Source of the DNA: Kuafuiihalomonas sp039024635
GTDB taxonomy: Bacteria > Myxococcota > Kuafuiibacteriia > Kuafuiibacteriales > Kuafuiibacteriaceae
DNA: 64,000 nt
Assembly (NCBI GenBank): GCA_039024635.1
Contig: JBCCQA010000009.1
Span: forward strand, 1 to 64,000
Direction: 5' to 3'
The notes under the pieces are model-generated. The model was not told the DNA's origin. It was given only the letters and a program-made list of their open reading frames with translations, and searched no databases. Positions 53,465 through 63,084 of the stretch are shown piece by piece. The position numbers were made by a program, and so were the translations under genes. The stretch's first letter is position 1, and each line of letters starts with the position of its first letter.

Positions 53465-56400
53465 ATGAGTGGGCCGAATCATACGCTCTCGCCGCTGGAG
53501 GCGCTCTCGGACCGTCACGTGGTCCTTCTGGGAACGACCGGCTTCTTGGCCAAGGTCATGCTGTCGCTGCTGCTGGAGCGCTTCAGCTGCCGGCGCATCA
53601 CCTGCGTCATACGGTCGACCCGAAGCCTGAGCGCGGCCGACCGCTTTCGGGACGAAGTTCTGGCCTCACCCCTGTTCGATCCGCTCCGACGGCGCTTCGG
53701 CGACAGCTTCGACGCTCTGGTCCAACACCAAGTCCAAGTGGTGGCGGGGGACATCTCAAAGCCCGACCTCGGCCTGTCGGCCGAAGACCGGACCGCGCTC
53801 CAAGCCGACGCCGACGTGCTCATCAACTCGGCCGGCCTCGTGACCTTCAACCCGCCCCTGGACCAAGCCCTGGACAGCAACACGCTGGGCGCGGAGACTG
53901 TGGCGCGTTTCTGCCAGGCGAGCGAGCGGGCCAAGCTGGTTCACGTTTCGACCTGCTTCGTGGCCGGACGTCGTTCGGGCCGGATCCCCGAAGACCCGGA
54001 CGTCTTCGGCCGAACGCCGAGTGGTGCGGAGATCGACTGGGCGCGTGAGGTAAAAGACCTTCAGCGAGCCATTCAGCAGGTCCGCGAGCGTACCGACGAC
54101 GCGGCCCTGGAGGCCCGCTTTCGGCGAGAAGCCTTGACCCGACTGGAGCGAGAGGGCCGAGAGGCCCAAGAGCGAACGGTTCGGGCCGCAATGACCAATC
54201 AGCGCCGTCGGTGGGTGACGGAGGAGCTGACCACGATCGGCAAGGAGCGCGCCGAAGCCTGGGGTTGGCCGAACATCTACACCTACACCAAGGCACTAGG
54301 GGAGCAGGCGATTGCCGCTCACGCAGAGTTGGAATGGGCCATCGTTCGTCCGGCCATCGTGGAGAGCGCGGTCCAGTACCCCTTCCCCGGCTGGAACGAG
54401 GGCATGAACACCAGTGCTCCCCTGGCCTGGATGGCCAGACAGGGCCAAGTCGTCTTCCCGGGACCCAAAGACCTGATACTGGACGTGGTTCCGGTCGACT
54501 ACGTGGCCTCGGCCACCCTCGCAGCCTCCGCCGCCCTCTGCCAGGGGGAGAGCCGCCGCATCTACCAAGTGGCCGCTGGCGACGTGAACCCGTGCAGCAT
54601 GGCCCGCACCGTTCACCTGGTCGGCATTCATCGCCGCCGACACGTGGACAAACAAAAGGCCGAGGAGGCGCTGCCGGCCTGGAAGGCCTCCATCGCCCAG
54701 TGGGCCCGTCCGCTCCCCAAGACCCGAAAGACCTACGAGCGCTTCGGTGCACCGGGTCTCAAGAAGCTGGTGTCACGAGCCAAGTCCGCCCTCGACCAGC
54801 TGGAGCCCGACCGGATGGGGCCTGTGGGAGAATTCGTCCATCGGGCCAAGAAGACAGCAGGAGAGATTGAGTCCGACCTCGAGAAGATCATCGATGTCTT
54901 TGACCTCTTCATGCCCTTCATCTGGGAGCACCGCTACGTGTTCAACACCAAGAACACCCGCGGTCTCTTCGAGCGAATGAGCGCAGCCGACAGAGGCCTG
55001 CTCCCCTTCGATACCGAGGGTCTCGATTGGCGCTACTACTGGTTGGACGTCCATCTTCCGGGTCTGGAGCGCTGGGTCTTTCCCAAGCTGGAAAGCCATG
55101 GTCGAGAGCGCAAACCCATCCCTCGAGACTATCGAGACTTGGCCGAGCTCTTCGATACCCGAACCCGAGAGCACGGTCGTCGGACCGCCTACCGAATCCT
55201 TCGCGAGGACGACGCTGCCGATGGCTTCACCTTCCGGGAAGTTCGGGGCGCAGCCCTCGGCCTGGCCAAGACCCTGGGCGAACGGGGGATCCAAAAGGGC
55301 GACCGGGTCGTCCTCGCATCCGAAGGCCGGCCGGAATGGGGCATCGCGTACTTCGCCATTCTGCTCACCGGCGGGACGGCGGTTCCCTTGGACGTAGAGC
55401 TTTCTCGGGACGAGATGCTCAACATCATCGAGAGCAGCGAGGCAAAGGCGGTCATCGCCTCCCCCCGCCTCGCCAGCAAGCTGGGCCCCAACGGTCGCGC
55501 GCCTTCCGCCCCGGTGTGGTCATTGGAAGGCCTGTTCCAGACGGCAGAGCAGATGCCGAGCGACGCCGAGCTCCCCGTGCGACGCCGACCGGAGGACGTA
55601 GCCTCCATCATCTACACCTCGGGTACGACGGGCTCCCCCAAGGGCGTGGTCCTGACCGATCGCAACTTCACCGCCCTTACAGCCCGGCTGTCTGCGGTCT
55701 TCGACCTTCGGAAGAGCGATGCCCTCCTATCGGTCCTGCCGCCCCATCACACATTCGAGTTTTCGGCTGGGCTACTCATGCCCCTAGCCACCGGGGCGAG
55801 CGTGACCTACCTGGAGGAAAGGACGCCCGAGCTCATTCAGCGCGCTTTCCGCGAGGCGCCAGTGACGGCGATGATCGGCGTGCCCGCGGTATGGGAGAGC
55901 CTCCACCGCAAGATTGCCGGCTCCATCGACGAGCGACCGTGGCTGGTTCGGCGGGTCATGGAGCTCTTGTTCCGCGGGAACCGGATGCTCCGGGAGCGCT
56001 ACGGCGTGAACGTGGGTCGGATCCTATTCCGTCCCATCCACGCCCGTTTTGGGGGGAGGCTTCGCTATCTGGTCAGTGGGGGCGCGCCCCTTCGACCCGC
56101 TATCTTCAACGACATGGTGGGCTACGGCTTTGGCATCCACGAAGGCTACGGCCTGACGGAAGCGGCCCCGGTAGTGTCGGTGGGCTGGCCTGGTCACCGC
56201 TTCCCGGCCGGCTCGGTCGGCTGGCCCCTGCCCGGAGTAGAGGTGCGTATTCACGGCGCCGACATCGACGGCATTGGCGAAGTCGTGGTTCGAAGCCCGA
56301 CCGTCATGAACGGCTATCTGGACGAGCCCGACGCGACCCGGTCCACCTTGCAGCACGGGTGGCTACACACCGGGGACCGAGGACGTCTCGACGAGAAGGG

Positions 56401-57772
56401 GCGCCTGTTCATCGTCGGCCGGGACAAGGACGTCATCATCGATGGCTCGGGTAAGAACGTCTATCCGGATGAGATCGAGCGGCTCTACGCCGAGGTGCCG
56501 GGCGTGTCCGAACTCTGTGTCCTCGGGGTAGGAGAGCCGGAACGGGTGGCGGCGATGGTCGTCCCCGATGAAGCCTGGGCCAAAGATCAGGGCCTGGATG
56601 GCGAGGCCCACAAAGACGAGATCCGACGCCACTTCAAAGAGGTGGGAAGCAAGCTGCCTTTCCCACGTCGAGTGAAGATGTTGCAGTTTCAACCCGATGC
56701 CCTGCCTCGGACCTCCACCCAAAAAGTGCGGAGAGCCGAACTTCGGAGCCGCTTCCAGGTCGAAGCAAACAAGGGCCAAAGCGAAGGAAGCGCCATCATG
56801 GCCCGGGTCCAGCGAGTGGCGGCCCAGGTGGGTCGGGTCGCCCACGCCGACCCAGAGGATCGACTGGACGATCGACTGGGCTTCGACTCCCTCATGCATC
56901 TGGAGCTTCTCTCGGCCCTGGAAAAGGAGTTCGACGGGGCCCACATCCCCCCCGAAGAGCTGGCCAGCGCGGAGACCGTATCCGACGTCGCGCGGGTCAT
57001 AGAGCGGCGTCGCGGCAAAGACGCCGACATCGCCCACGAAGAGGAGGCGCCCGTCCTCGCCGTTCCTTCGGTGGTGGCGAAGACGGGGAAGAGTCTCCTC
57101 GGTCGAGCGCAGCACTTTGCCTACGACGCCGTCCTCGAGGTGGAGGTCGAGGGGCGAGGCAACATCCCGGCCAATCGGAATTTCGTCGTGGTGGCCAATC
57201 ATGCCAGCCACTTGGACATGGGCTTGGTGAAGTACGCCCTCGGCGAATTCGGGCGAGGATTGCGCTCTTTGGCGGCCAAGGACTACTTCTTCGAAGACCC
57301 CGTTCGCCGGGCCTACTTCGAGAACTTCACCAACCTCTTGCCCATCGAGCGTCACGGTTCGCTCCGTCGTTCGCTTCGCCAAGCGAGCGAAGCCCTGCGG
57401 GATGGCCAGTCCCTGCTCATCTTTCCCGAAGGCACGCGAAGCCGGGATGGCCGAATGTCGACCTTCAAGCCGGCGGTGGGCTATCTGTGCCTCAACGAAC
57501 GGGTCGACATCCTTCCCATGTACTTGGGCGGCACCCACGCTGCGCTCCCCCCGGGCGAGTTTCGCATGAAGGCGGGCCCCCTCGTGGCCCGTATTGGCGC
57601 CCCGCTCGAGGTACCGGTGCTGGAAGCCGAGACGGCGGAAATGCCGCGAGCCCGGGCCTACCGCTACGTCTCGGAGGAAGCCGAAGGTCGAGTCCGAAGA
57701 CTGGGCGGCCTGGAGCCCGCAGAACGACAGCGGCCGACGAGCCGGACCTCCCTCCGCGAGCCCATTCGATGA
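53465..57772 (+). CDS. elbD: ElbD-like multidomain fatty acyl reductase / acyl ligase / ACP / acyltransferase
   Basis: 1435 residues, four modules. (1) Fatty acyl-CoA reductase-like NAD(P)-binding domain (VLLGTTGFLAK at 20-30, YxxxK as YTYTK near 273), followed by a FAR_C-like segment to about 545. (2) AMP-forming acyl ligase, about 555-1095: IIYTSGTTGSPKGV, GYGLTEAAP, HTGDRGRLDEKGRLF, TSTQK. (3) Carrier protein with GFDSL (Ser about 1140). (4) Lysophospholipid-type acyltransferase: NHASHLDMG, FPEGTRS. The same order is found in Myxococcus ElbD, a multifunctional enzyme of bacterial ether-lipid synthesis. Followed by an overlapping epimerase gene. Confidence 0.9.
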   Translation: MSGPNHTLSPLEALSDRHVVLLGTTGFLAKVMLSLLLERFSCRRITCVIRSTRSLSAADRFRDEVLASPLFDPLRRRFGDSFDALVQHQVQVVAGDISKPDLGLSAEDRTALQADADVLINSAGLVTFNPPLDQALDSNTLGAETVARFCQASERAKLVHVSTCFVAGRRSGRIPEDPDVFGRTPSGAEIDWAREVKDLQRAIQQVRERTDDAALEARFRREALTRLEREGREAQERTVRAAMTNQRRRWVTEELTTIGKERAEAWGWPNIYTYTKALGEQAIAAHAELEWAIVRPAIVESAVQYPFPGWNEGMNTSAPLAWMARQGQVVFPGPKDLILDVVPVDYVASATLAASAALCQGESRRIYQVAAGDVNPCSMARTVHLVGIHRRRHVDKQKAEEALPAWKASIAQWARPLPKTRKTYERFGAPGLKKLVSRAKSALDQLEPDRMGPVGEFVHRAKKTAGEIESDLEKIIDVFDLFMPFIWEHRYVFNTKNTRGLFERMSAADRGLLPFDTEGLDWRYYWLDVHLPGLERWVFPKLESHGRERKPIPRDYRDLAELFDTRTREHGRRTAYRILREDDAADGFTFREVRGAALGLAKTLGERGIQKGDRVVLASEGRPEWGIAYFAILLTGGTAVPLDVELSRDEMLNIIESSEAKAVIASPRLASKLGPNGRAPSAPVWSLEGLFQTAEQMPSDAELPVRRRPEDVASIIYTSGTTGSPKGVVLTDRNFTALTARLSAVFDLRKSDALLSVLPPHHTFEFSAGLLMPLATGASVTYLEERTPELIQRAFREAPVTAMIGVPAVWESLHRKIAGSIDERPWLVRRVMELLFRGNRMLRERYGVNVGRILFRPIHARFGGRLRYLVSGGAPLRPAIFNDMVGYGFGIHEGYGLTEAAPVVSVGWPGHRFPAGSVGWPLPGVEVRIHGADIDGIGEVVVRSPTVMNGYLDEPDATRSTLQHGWLHTGDRGRLDEKGRLFIVGRDKDVIIDGSGKNVYPDEIERLYAEVPGVSELCVLGVGEPERVAAMVVPDEAWAKDQGLDGEAHKDEIRRHFKEVGSKLPFPRRVKMLQFQPDALPRTSTQKVRRAELRSRFQVEANKGQSEGSAIMARVQRVAAQVGRVAHADPEDRLDDRLGFDSLMHLELLSALEKEFDGAHIPPEELASAETVSDVARVIERRRGKDADIAHEEEAPVLAVPSVVAKTGKSLLGRAQHFAYDAVLEVEVEGRGNIPANRNFVVVANHASHLDMGLVKYALGEFGRGLRSLAAKDYFFEDPVRRAYFENFTNLLPIERHGSLRRSLRQASEALRDGQSLLIFPEGTRSRDGRMSTFKPAVGYLCLNERVDILPMYLGGTHAALPPGEFRMKAGPLVARIGAPLEVPVLEAETAEMPRARAYRYVSEEAEGRVRRLGGLEPAERQRPTSRTSLREPIR

Positions 57773-58767
57773 AAGTCCTGGTCACGGGAGCGGGCGGCTT
57801 TCTCGGCCGTCACGTCACGGCGGTACTGCTCGAAGCTGGTCATGAAGTCCGGGCCCTGGTTCGGCGGAGCGAAGTGCCGGAGGGGGTCGAGCCCTGGTCG
57901 CTAGACCTGGAGGCGGCCATCCACGACCCAGAACTCCTTCGCGACGAGGCGCTGTGGCGAGGCGTGGAGGCCGTCCTTCACCTGGCCGGCTTGGTCTCTC
58001 GAGACAAACGGGATACCGCGGCCATGTACCGCATTCACTTGGAAGCAACCCGCGTGCTCCTGGAGGCGGCTCAGCAGCGGGTCCAGCGCCTGGTCCTGGC
58101 CAGCACTTCGGGCACCGTCGCCGTGTCCCAAGAAGACGTGGGTCCCATGGACGAGACCCACCAGCCCGACTTCGAGTTGGTGGGACGATGGCCCTACTAT
58201 CTTTCGAAGCACCACCAAGAGCAGATGGTCCTCCGCTGGGGAGCCGACGGTCACGGAGAGGTCATCATCCTCAACCCGTCCCTACTTCTGGGTCCTGGGG
58301 ATCACAAAGGCAGCTCGACCCAGGATGTACTGGACGTCCTGAACGAGCGGCATCCGGCGGCCGTGCCTGGGACCGTCGCCTTCGTCGACGCCCGGGACGT
58401 GGCGCCGATCTTTGAGCGGGCACTTCGGGCCGGTAGCTCGGGACATCGTTATCTCTTGAATGGCGCCAACCTTGCCACTCGGGGCTTCGTGGAACGCATC
58501 GCCCAACTGGGCGGAGTTCGCCCGCCTCGCGTCGTCTTACCGGGCCGCTGGGCCCACGAGGGGGCTCGTTGGCTGTCCGGCTTGGGTTATGCCTTGGACA
58601 TGGATCTGGGCCCGGACCCAGTGGACGTAGATATGGCCCGTCACCACTGGGCCTGCGACTCGACCCGCGCCCAGCGGACCTTCGACTTTCGAACGCGGGA
58701 CCCGATGACCACGCTGCGAGACACCATCGAAGACCTGAAGGCCCGCCGACTCTTCAGGGCGTCATGA
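57769..58767 (+). CDS. NAD-dependent epimerase/dehydratase (extended SDR)
   Basis: 332 residues. Rossmann motif VTGAGGFLGRHV at residues 5-16, LHLAGLVS, YxxxK as YYLSK, NPSLLLGPGD. Substrate unknown; the family includes dihydroflavonol reductase-like and lipid-linked 3-hydroxy-steroid-type enzymes. ATG overlaps the ElbD-like stop codon and its own stop overlaps the rsmB start, so all three are coupled; a step in ether-lipid synthesis is a reasonable guess. Confidence 0.88.
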   Translation: MKVLVTGAGGFLGRHVTAVLLEAGHEVRALVRRSEVPEGVEPWSLDLEAAIHDPELLRDEALWRGVEAVLHLAGLVSRDKRDTAAMYRIHLEATRVLLEAAQQRVQRLVLASTSGTVAVSQEDVGPMDETHQPDFELVGRWPYYLSKHHQEQMVLRWGADGHGEVIILNPSLLLGPGDHKGSSTQDVLDVLNERHPAAVPGTVAFVDARDVAPIFERALRAGSSGHRYLLNGANLATRGFVERIAQLGGVRPPRVVLPGRWAHEGARWLSGLGYALDMDLGPDPVDVDMARHHWACDSTRAQRTFDFRTRDPMTTLRDTIEDLKARRLFRAS

Positions 58768-60104
58768 GCAGCTTCGACCCTCGACCGGGCGCAGGCGATG
58801 AACACCGCATCGGTCGAGTCTGGGACCGGGTCCTCGAGGCTCTTGCCATCGCCGAGAGCATCCCCATGCACGCTGCGATCGGCAACGTGGAACGCAGGCA
58901 CAGAGACCTGGGCAAGAAGGAGAGGGATCGGCTTCGAAGCTTGAGCTTCGCTCTCGTGCGCAATCGACGACGCCTTGAGAGCGAGATTGCCCGGGCGAGC
59001 AAGGCCGAAAAGAAGCGAACGGATCTGGAGCTCCCGGTCGCTCACCGACTGTTGCTCTATGCCGGAGTCGCCCAGGGACTGGACCCAGAGCTGCCCGACG
59101 GCGCCCTCGACCTCGTGGCGCGTCAGGATCCTCCATTCTTCCGTCGCTTCCGCACCATTCTGGAACGCTTGGCCAGCGATCGGATCCCAAAGCTCAAGGC
59201 CACGCCTCAAGAGCGACTGGCCATCGAGTGCAACCTACCGAGCTGGATAGTGGAGAGCTGGCAGGCGCGAATCGGTTTGGAAACAGCCAGCGAATGGGCG
59301 CGCGCCTTGGCCCAGCGGGCCCCCCTCACCGTCGTTCCCCGAGGCCTCGGCCGTGACGAAGCGCTGGAGCGGCTTCGCAGGGAGAACATCGACGCGGCGC
59401 CCACTTCGCTTTCGCCTCTGGGGATCCAGCTGCCCCGCGGAACTTCGGTCGACGCCTGGGAAGCACCCGCCTTCATCGTCCAAGACGAGGGATCGCAACT
59501 CGTCGCCCTGGCTGCGGTCGAGAGCCTGGCTCAGAGAGCCAAGATCCTCGACGCCTGCGCAGGCGCGGGAGGCAAGAGCCTGGTTCTTCGGGAGCTGAGG
59601 CCGGCGGCGAAGCTGGTCTGCGTCGAACCGGATGGAAGCAAACAGGCCGAGCTGCGTCGCCGAATCGGAGAACAGGGCCAGCTCGTCAAAGAACGTCTCG
59701 AGGACTGGGCACCCGGGCAAGGGGCCGCCTTCGACGCGGTTTTGGTGGATGCCCCCTGCACGGGGTCTGGAACGCTTCGTCGCCACCCGGATCTGTCTCG
59801 ACGTCTGAGCAAGGAAACTCTGGAGAAAGAGCGCCATCGTCAGCGCATCCTTCTCACAGCGGCTTTCGGGACATTGAAGCCCGGGGGCCGATTGGTCTAC
59901 GCCACCTGCTCGATGTTCCACGAGGAGAACGAAGATGTGGTTCAGGCCTTCGGGAGCGACGTCCCCGATGCTCGACCCGAATCCGTCTTCGGTGGCGAGC
60001 TCGGCGAGAAGCTCGGTCGAGCATCCTCGCTGCGCATCGGTCCTGGTCCCGACGAAGACGGCCCCGACGGCTTCTTCATGGCCGCCTTCCGCAAGTCATC
60101 TTGA
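58764..60104 (+). CDS. rsmB: 16S rRNA m5C967 methyltransferase RsmB-like
   Basis: 446 residues from ATG 58764, as in RsmB. N-terminal NusB-like helical domain, then a SAM methyltransferase with LDACAGAGGKS (about 263), VDAPCTGSGTLRRHP (about 327, release Cys) and YATCSM (about 379, catalytic Cys). Methylates cytosine 5 in rRNA. Coupled to the epimerase gene by ATGA. Target position is assigned from the family, not from the sequence. Confidence 0.88.
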   Translation: MSSFDPRPGAGDEHRIGRVWDRVLEALAIAESIPMHAAIGNVERRHRDLGKKERDRLRSLSFALVRNRRRLESEIARASKAEKKRTDLELPVAHRLLLYAGVAQGLDPELPDGALDLVARQDPPFFRRFRTILERLASDRIPKLKATPQERLAIECNLPSWIVESWQARIGLETASEWARALAQRAPLTVVPRGLGRDEALERLRRENIDAAPTSLSPLGIQLPRGTSVDAWEAPAFIVQDEGSQLVALAAVESLAQRAKILDACAGAGGKSLVLRELRPAAKLVCVEPDGSKQAELRRRIGEQGQLVKERLEDWAPGQGAAFDAVLVDAPCTGSGTLRRHPDLSRRLSKETLEKERHRQRILLTAAFGTLKPGGRLVYATCSMFHEENEDVVQAFGSDVPDARPESVFGGELGEKLGRASSLRIGPGPDEDGPDGFFMAAFRKSS

Positions 60105-60259
60105 CTCAGGAGCACAAGGTGGCCGTCCAAATCGCCGATCGATGATCGAAGGACTGCCTCGACGCTCCTAGACGCGGTCGAGGCGCCGAGGACGGACGCC
60201 AGGGACCTGCTCGATGAGACCGTTCCTGGTTCGTGAGGGGATGCGCCCGGGTCGGCCCT

Positions 60260-60526
60260 CAGCTGGAGCCGATCGAGGAGACCGGTTGGAGGATCCGCTG
60301 CACCAATCGGCCCGAAAACCCCGGAGGCCGTCATGGATCAGGGTGAGGGCGGCGCCCTTTGCGTCCGGGGCCAGCTCGAATCGGCCGACGTTGTCTAGGG
60401 TCCACCTTCCCAGGCGAAGACGAGGACCTCCTCCGGCCTGAGCTCGAGAACCTCACAGTGGACGATGCCGTCGAAGCCAGGTCCAGGATAGGTCCGAAAG
60501 TGAAGCGGTGGCCCAGCGCGAAGTTG
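60260..60526 (-). pseudogene. AHSA1/SRPBCC-domain gene remnant
   Basis: In the 423-nt gap after rsmB, minus-strand translation gives HFRTYPGPGFDGIVHCEVLE and VLVFAWEGG (60395-60526), and after a frame change VGRFELAPDAKG and LTLIHDGLRGF (about 60310-60402). These match consecutive parts of an AHSA1-like SRPBCC domain. The N-terminal half and start codon are missing, at least one frameshift and an internal TAG are present, and the remnant begins right after the upstream gene's stop. Dead gene. Bases 60105-60259 hold nothing I recognise. Confidence 0.7.
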
Positions 60527-60527
60527 C

Positions 60528-62471
60528 TCAGGGCGCGAGCTGGACGCGGTCGATGATCTCGCCGCGGTCATTGATGGCTCGCAAGATGACCTGCCGTCCG
60601 TCGACCTCGACTTCGCAGAGGTGGGTATCGGGCTCGAAGGCTTGGACGGCGTCGATCCAGGGGACGCTACGGTCGAGGGCGTAGTAAGGCGCGCCCGCGC
60701 CGCCGCTGACAATCTGATGGATGGCGTGGTCCCAGCGTGGATCGACGCGCTGATCGATGAGGCTTCGGGTGTAGGCGTGTTCGTCTCCGAAGAAGGCAGC
60801 CAAGACCCGATGCTTCACCAGGATCGACCAAAAGAGATCTCGACGCTCCAGCACTTCGGGAAAGCGACCACCCCAGAACATGGCGTCTCGAACGTGACCA
60901 GCCGAGGGGTAGGCGGGCTCATGGGTGAAAACGAAGAGCTGCTTCTGCCCTCGAACCCGGGCCTCAGCCAGGTCCTTGTCCAGCCATTCGATCTGGACGT
61001 CGTTCACCCAGCCCTCGCGAACGCCCTCCCCGTAGGCAGGATGCTGCTCGTCCTCCATGTTGGAACGGAAGTCGTAGTTGCTGTTCACGACCGCGAAGTG
61101 AGCCGTCCCCCAATCGAAACTGTAGGCAGTCTCCGAAAGGGAGGGGCCATCGGCGGGTCCAGGCCCATTGTCTGGATTGGTGAAGACTTCGGCGAAGACG
61201 CTCTCGGTGCTGGTCGAGCCGCGCTTGTTGACCATGTAGCCGCTACTCCAGGCGTCCATGAGCAGCTCGTGATTCCCAACCACCTCGTAGAAAGGCACTC
61301 GGGCCGCCACTGGCTGTACCGCCTGGACGAAGCCTTCCAGCTCGTGGCGAAAGGCCCCGGGCTCTGTCGTGTAGCCGTTGATGAGGTCGCCCACGAAGAG
61401 CACCAGACTATGCTCACGCTGAAGGACCTGGGCGCCCAGGCGCTCCAAGGCGCCGGCGTTGCTCCCTCGGTAGCGAGCGCTCGGTCCGCCGATCCCAGCC
61501 CGAGAGTCACTCATCACGCCGAAGCGAAAGGCCCCTGAACCCATGGTCCGAATCTGGCCTCCAGAAGCCTCGCTGGTCTCTTTTCGCCCGTCCTGAACGA
61601 GCACGAAGTACGGGTGGGCGATGCCCGCTTCGAGCCCCCCGAGCCGAATCTCGTGACGTCGATCGGTCCCCGATCCGTCGAAGCGCCGAATGGGATCGCC
61701 AAGAACCACGACCCGAGCCCGGGTCGGAACGTCGGTCTCGACCGTAACCACCCCACCCTCCCGGGAGACCTGATCGACCACCGGGCCGAGCAGGAACGAC
61801 GGCAGCTGGACGAGCTCGGCGTCGGGTCGACATGGCCCTTGGCAGCGAAAGCTCAGGTCGAAGTCTTCCCATCGCTCAACCTGGATCTCGGCGTCGAAGA
61901 GCCGGAGACGGATGGCCAAGATCCCTCGCCCTCGGCCTACGGCCCCCAGATCGTAGCGAGGTCCGAGAAGACTCCGGAAATCGAAGTGGGCCTGGCCGTT
62001 GCCGGCTTCGTCGACACGTATACCAGCCACCTTGCGAAATACTCTACGAGGGCTTCGTGTGCCTTCGAGTCGAAGACCGTAATCGATCCGACCACCGAGC
62101 AAGGGACGATCGGTGCTCCACTCCACCCGAAGGGTGCCGTCGGGCTGAATCAAGCCTCGGGGGGCCTCTCGCACCACGAGGTTGTGCACCTGGATGGGAG
62201 TTCCCGGAGGAGGATCGCGCCGCCTCCGAGAAACGAAACTCTCGAAGGTATAGACAGCAGAGGCCTCCGATTCGCCGAGGAGACGAGGGCCCCTGGGAGG
62301 AAAGCTTGGATTCTCTGATTCCACCTGAACCTCTCGAACGAAGCGGGCTCGCTCGGCCTCGACGAGAACGTCCAGCTCCAGGGATGGAGGCGGCTCGGCC
62401 ACAGGCGCTCGGGCGCAGGCCCAGAGGAGGAGGAGGGCCAGCTCAGGCCTGACGAAAGTGCAGCGTCTCAT
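60528..62471 (-). CDS. metallophosphoesterase lipoprotein, purple acid phosphatase-like
   Basis: 647 residues from ATG 62471. Lipobox-type signal peptide LLLLWAC. Beta-rich N-terminal half with a fibronectin-like segment, then a calcineurin-type domain: VMSDSRAG, LFVGDLINGY, VVGNHELL, FVFTHEP, GDEHAYTRS. Should hydrolyse phosphate esters outside the cytoplasm. Start overlaps the end of the FHA gene by 29 nt. Follows queC and the FHA gene on the same strand. Confidence 0.9.
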   Translation of the reverse strand: MRRCTFVRPELALLLLWACARAPVAEPPPSLELDVLVEAERARFVREVQVESENPSFPPRGPRLLGESEASAVYTFESFVSRRRRDPPPGTPIQVHNLVVREAPRGLIQPDGTLRVEWSTDRPLLGGRIDYGLRLEGTRSPRRVFRKVAGIRVDEAGNGQAHFDFRSLLGPRYDLGAVGRGRGILAIRLRLFDAEIQVERWEDFDLSFRCQGPCRPDAELVQLPSFLLGPVVDQVSREGGVVTVETDVPTRARVVVLGDPIRRFDGSGTDRRHEIRLGGLEAGIAHPYFVLVQDGRKETSEASGGQIRTMGSGAFRFGVMSDSRAGIGGPSARYRGSNAGALERLGAQVLQREHSLVLFVGDLINGYTTEPGAFRHELEGFVQAVQPVAARVPFYEVVGNHELLMDAWSSGYMVNKRGSTSTESVFAEVFTNPDNGPGPADGPSLSETAYSFDWGTAHFAVVNSNYDFRSNMEDEQHPAYGEGVREGWVNDVQIEWLDKDLAEARVRGQKQLFVFTHEPAYPSAGHVRDAMFWGGRFPEVLERRDLFWSILVKHRVLAAFFGDEHAYTRSLIDQRVDPRWDHAIHQIVSGGAGAPYYALDRSVPWIDAVQAFEPDTHLCEVEVDGRQVILRAINDRGEIIDRVQLAP

Positions 62472-63072
62472 CCGAGAGTACGACGATGTCGCCATCCATG
62501 ACACGGCTGCGATCGAGCCGCTCGCCGTTTCGCCAAATCCCGTTGGCCGAGCCGAGGTCCTCGATGAAGAGCTCGTCGTTCACCCAGATCAGATGAGCGT
62601 GCTGGCGAGAGACCTTGGCCGAAGGCACGATGATGTCGCAGCTGCGGCTGCGTCCTATCACCATGCTGTCTTTGTCGACGAGGATAGGTTCACCGCCCGT
62701 ATCCAGCCGGACGAACCACCGGGGCCGCACCCCAGCCGGAAGTCGGCCCCCCGGGGGCTGAGCTGAAGGGAGCTCGGCCGAAGATAGCCCGCCCGGCGCA
62801 ACCTCGGCTTCACCCCCCAGCGGCTCGAGGTCACCGGTGTGGGGGAGGGCGACCGGCGGCATGACCGGGAATGCGGCCGTTCCCACGGCTTGGTCAAAAG
62901 CCCCTCGCGTCTTCAACAGGTGGATGGTCTCCTGGCAGGCACTGCAGCGAAGCGTGCCAGGAAGCTCCCGCACCGACCGGGTTAGCCACTCCTGGGGGCA
63001 GGTCGAACGGGCGCAGCGGCTGAACCAGCCCAAGCGCTCCATGGGCCAGTGATACGCGGCCCCGGATCCCAT
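62443..63072 (-). CDS. FHA-domain protein with N-terminal zinc ribbon
   Basis: 209 residues from ATG 63072; ATG 63042 gives 199. N-terminal Cys cluster (C20, C25, C43, C46 in the longer form), a Pro/Gly linker, then an FHA domain at about 125-205: VIGRSRSCDIIV, SRQHAHLIW, DLGSANGIWRNG. Phosphothreonine-recognition module, similar in plan to the cyclase at 1.2 kb. 12 nt after queC. Partner unknown. Confidence 0.9.
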   Translation of the reverse strand: MGSGAAYHWPMERLGWFSRCARSTCPQEWLTRSVRELPGTLRCSACQETIHLLKTRGAFDQAVGTAAFPVMPPVALPHTGDLEPLGGEAEVAPGGLSSAELPSAQPPGGRLPAGVRPRWFVRLDTGGEPILVDKDSMVIGRSRSCDIIVPSAKVSRQHAHLIWVNDELFIEDLGSANGIWRNGERLDRSRVMDGDIVVLSDETLHFRQA

Positions 63073-63084
63073 CGCAACGTCTGG

